Source: Aquimarina litoralis (lineage in GTDB: Bacteria > Bacteroidota > Bacteroidia > Flavobacteriales > Flavobacteriaceae). Taken from it: a stretch of 62,838 bases of DNA. The notes under the pieces were generated by a model. That model was given only the letters and a program-made list of their open reading frames with translations. It ran no database searches and was not told where the DNA came from. This document shows, piece by piece, positions 60,633 to 62,838 of this stretch. The stretch is from NCBI RefSeq assembly GCF_019295435.1, contig NZ_WEKL01000002.1, positions 64,278-127,115 of the forward strand. Direction: 5' to 3'. Each line of letters begins with the position of its first letter. Positions within the stretch are counted from its first letter, which is position 1. Made by a program: the position numbers and the translations under genes.

Positions 60633-61841
60633 TTAACTAACCGCTTTTTTGATTCTGTCTACTGCTTCCGTAATTTGCTCAGTACTGGCTGCATATGAAA
60701 TTCGTATACAGTTTCCATTCCCGAAAGCATCTCCAGTTACAGTTGCAACATTTGCCTTTTCTAACAAGAACATAGAGAAATCAGAAGCATTGTTGATTGT
60801 TGTACCGTTAATTGTTTTTCCGAAATAATAAGAAATGTCAGGGAATACATAAAATGCTCCTTCTGGTTCATTACATTCGAAACCAGGTATTTCTGCTAGT
60901 AAATCTAAAATCAATTTTCTACGATTTTTAAACTCATCTACCATATATTGGATATTACTAACTGGTGCTTCCAAAGCAGTAATCACTGCTCTTTGGGCTA
61001 TACAGTTTGCACCACTTGTAACTTGACCTTGCATTTTATTACATGCTCTGGCAATTGCTTGAGGAGCACCAATATATCCTATTCTCCATCCAGTCATAGC
61101 AAATGCTTTTGCTACTCCATTTACTGTAACAGTTCTATTATACATATCATCAAATTGAGCCATAGATGCATGATCTCCAACATAATTGATGTGTTCGTAT
61201 ATTTCATCACTTACTACAATGATATCAGGATATTTTTGTAAAACATCTGCTAATGCTCTTAATTCCTCTTTACTGTAGATAGAACCACTAGGGTTACATG
61301 GGGAACTGTACCAGATCATTTTGGTTTTAGGAGTAATGGCACTTTCTAGCTGTGCTGCAGTCATTTTAAAATCGTTTTCAATAGAAGTTTTTACTTCTAC
61401 CGGCACTCCTTCTGCTAGTTTTACTATATCACTATAACTAACCCAATATGGACAAGGAAGTATCACTTCGTCTCCTGGATTAAGGTATACTTGAGCAACA
61501 TTATATAAAGATTGCTTTGCTCCGGTAGATACTACAATTTGAGAACGATCATACGTAAGATTATTATCTCTTTTAAACTTCGTGATGATAGCGTCCTTAA
61601 GCTCTACATAGCCATCTACAGGTGTATAAGAATTATAATTATCATTAACAGCCTGAATAGCTGCATCTTTTATGAAATCTGGAGTGTTGAAGTCAGGCTC
61701 ACCTAAACTTAAACCAATAATGTCTTTTCCTTCGGCTCTTAATTCTCTAGCTTTTGCGGCCATTGCTAAGGTGGCAGAAGCTTTTAGTTTGTTGATTTTG
61801 TCTGATAATTGAATGCTCATTTCCGATACTTGTGTACTCAT
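60633..61841 (-). CDS. class I/II PLP-dependent aminotransferase (aspartate aminotransferase-like)
   Basis: 402 residues. PLP lysine in NGVAKAFAMTGWRIGY; other signatures are GLSLGEPDFNTPDFI, STGAKQSLYNV, SSPCNPSGSIYS and VVSDEIYEHI. It transfers amino groups between aspartate or a similar acid and 2-oxoglutarate. An ATG 21 bp downstream (MSIQLSDKINKLK) is an alternative start and may be preferred, since the family usually begins there. It is 22 bp from the desaturase stop and on the same strand. Confidence 0.9.
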   Translation of the reverse strand: MSTQVSEMSIQLSDKINKLKASATLAMAAKARELRAEGKDIIGLSLGEPDFNTPDFIKDAAIQAVNDNYNSYTPVDGYVELKDAIITKFKRDNNLTYDRSQIVVSTGAKQSLYNVAQVYLNPGDEVILPCPYWVSYSDIVKLAEGVPVEVKTSIENDFKMTAAQLESAITPKTKMIWYSSPCNPSGSIYSKEELRALADVLQKYPDIIVVSDEIYEHINYVGDHASMAQFDDMYNRTVTVNGVAKAFAMTGWRIGYIGAPQAIARACNKMQGQVTSGANCIAQRAVITALEAPVSNIQYMVDEFKNRRKLILDLLAEIPGFECNEPEGAFYVFPDISYYFGKTINGTTINNASDFSMFLLEKANVATVTGDAFGNGNCIRISYAASTEQITEAVDRIKKAVS

Positions 61842-61863
61842 TTTGGTAATTGATAAATAAAAG

Positions 61864-62838
61864 TTATGACTGTATCGCAGGTTTTACTCCCATCTGTTTT
61901 AGATGTTTAAAATGTGCGATAATCGCTTTACGTGTAGTCTTATACTCATTATAAGGTAAATTAAACTCCTGAGCTGTTTGCTTAACAATCTTAGATATTT
62001 TCGTATAATGAATATGACTAATATGTGGAAAAATGTGGTGTTCCACTTGATGATTTAATCCTCCGGTAAACCAGTTGATCAATCTGTTTTTTGTAGAGAA
62101 ATTTACTGTCGTAAACAATTGGTGAATTGCCCATGTGTTTTTCATAGTGCCAGTAGTGTCGGGTAGAGGCATTTGAGCTTCTTCCACCATATGTGCTAGT
62201 TGAAAAATAATACTTAATATTAATCCAGCTACATAATGCATTACAAAAAAACCAATCAAAATTTTCCACCATGCGATAGACATAATGATCATGGGTATAA
62301 CAATCCAAATTAGTAAATAAATAATTTTAGTAATTACAATAGTACTCCATTGCTTAATAGGACTAGGAAGTTTTCCATATGCTAATTTTCTTGCTAAATA
62401 TCTTTTAGTTTGCTTAAAATCAGTAGTCAAAGCCCAGTTAAAAGTTAGAAGTCCGTATAAAAATACAGAGTAATAGTGTTGAAATTTATGGAATTTCATC
62501 CATTTAGCATGTTTTGTGAAACGAATGATCCTTCCTGCATCCATATCTTCATCATGACCATGAATGTTTGTATAGGTATGATGCAAAACATTGTGCTGTA
62601 CCTGCCAGTTATATACATTTCCGGCTAAAATATACATACTGCTACCCATAAGTTTATTGATCCATTTTTTAGACGAATAAGATCCATGATTTCCGTCGTG
62701 CATAACATTCATACCTACTCCAGCCATACCTACTCCCATAACTATAGTAAGCAGTAACATCCACCATTGAGAAATATTAAGTGTAAGAATTAAGAAATAA
62801 GGAGTTAAGAATATGGAAAACATAATGATAGTTTTCAG
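61864..62838 (-). CDS. acyl-lipid/acyl-CoA fatty acid desaturase 3 (cut by window end)
   Basis: The frame stays open to the window edge, so the N-terminus is outside. The visible 324 residues have four helices and histidine boxes HDGNHGS, HNVLHHTYTN and HQVEHHIFP; the last, with Gln-x2-HH, marks the front-end/omega-type branch. It introduces double bonds into membrane lipids. It lies 22 bp upstream of the aminotransferase. It is a different subfamily from the pair at 36-38 kb, so the organism has at least three desaturases here. Confidence 0.92.
   Translation of the reverse strand: MKTIIMFSIFLTPYFLILTLNISQWWMLLLTIVMGVGMAGVGMNVMHDGNHGSYSSKKWINKLMGSSMYILAGNVYNWQVQHNVLHHTYTNIHGHDEDMDAGRIIRFTKHAKWMKFHKFQHYYSVFLYGLLTFNWALTTDFKQTKRYLARKLAYGKLPSPIKQWSTIVITKIIYLLIWIVIPMIIMSIAWWKILIGFFVMHYVAGLILSIIFQLAHMVEEAQMPLPDTTGTMKNTWAIHQLFTTVNFSTKNRLINWFTGGLNHQVEHHIFPHISHIHYTKISKIVKQTAQEFNLPYNEYKTTRKAIIAHFKHLKQMGVKPAIQS

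Noticed and set aside
1..62838. tRNA, rRNA, insertion sequences, prophage or integrase genes
   Set aside because: No cloverleaf, rRNA core sequence, transposase or integrase motif was seen on reading both strands; subtle remnants cannot be excluded without a search.

Overview
This AT-rich window comes from a Bacteroidota chromosome, most likely a marine member of the Flavobacteriaceae; an Aquimarina-like genus is my guess. The evidence is the type IX secretion gene porT and several T9SS C-terminal sorting domains, the short primary sigma factor typical of the phylum, TAnnTTTG -7 promoter elements, TamL, SusC-type receptors and an alginate-lyase-like PL6 enzyme. No rRNA, tRNA, CRISPR array or transposase was seen. 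Genes run off both ends: a TonB receptor at the left and a fatty acid desaturase at the right.

Layout. 1-3.9 kb: iron/siderophore-type uptake group (TonB receptor, DUF4374 lipoprotein, PepSY membrane protein). 4.4-9.4 kb: two large secreted proteins. 9.5-13 kb: a two-component system and two small conserved genes. 13.2-24.4 kb: a patatin phospholipase, then a sulfur/persulfide and redox island with two Crp/Fnr regulators, rhodanese, a split YeeE/YedE transporter, a DUF2892 protein, thioredoxin and a metallo-beta-lactamase/rhodanese fusion. It is interrupted by a tandem array of five tiny genes (18.7-19.3 kb, minus strand). 24.5-31 kb: peptidase, Bax-inhibitor-like protein, FG-GAP secreted protein, AraC regulator, YpdA and Rpe. 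31-32.5 kb: three tandem BLUF photoreceptors. 32.7-33.6 kb: rpoD. 33.8-42.3 kb: an XRE-type regulator, a lipid-desaturase operon and a row of outer-membrane-type proteins that share one operator. 42.3-62.8 kb: alginate lyase, then mostly housekeeping genes (pnp, rpsO, accD, fba, tamL, rRNA methyltransferase, porT, ubiE, trkAH, aminotransferase, desaturase).

Three pieces stand out as possibly undescribed. (1) Five tandem micro-genes encode 28- or 48-residue basic peptides starting MRTL and sharing a GNI-x4-[KR]-RY-like C-terminal pattern. Two copies differ by six substitutions, all synonymous, and the array ends in a proper terminator. (2) A 16-bp box, TGTAAC-N4-GTTACA/T, occurs four times in the sulfur island. 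Its centre lies 33.5 bp from the TTTG position of the -7 element, a class II Crp/Fnr geometry. (3) A 15-bp operator, TTGTGA-N3-TCACAA, is clustered between the XRE regulator and the desaturase operon and recurs in a roughly 105-bp promoter/leader cassette in front of four outer-membrane-type genes. All three rest on sequence patterns read by eye and have not been tested by search or experiment.
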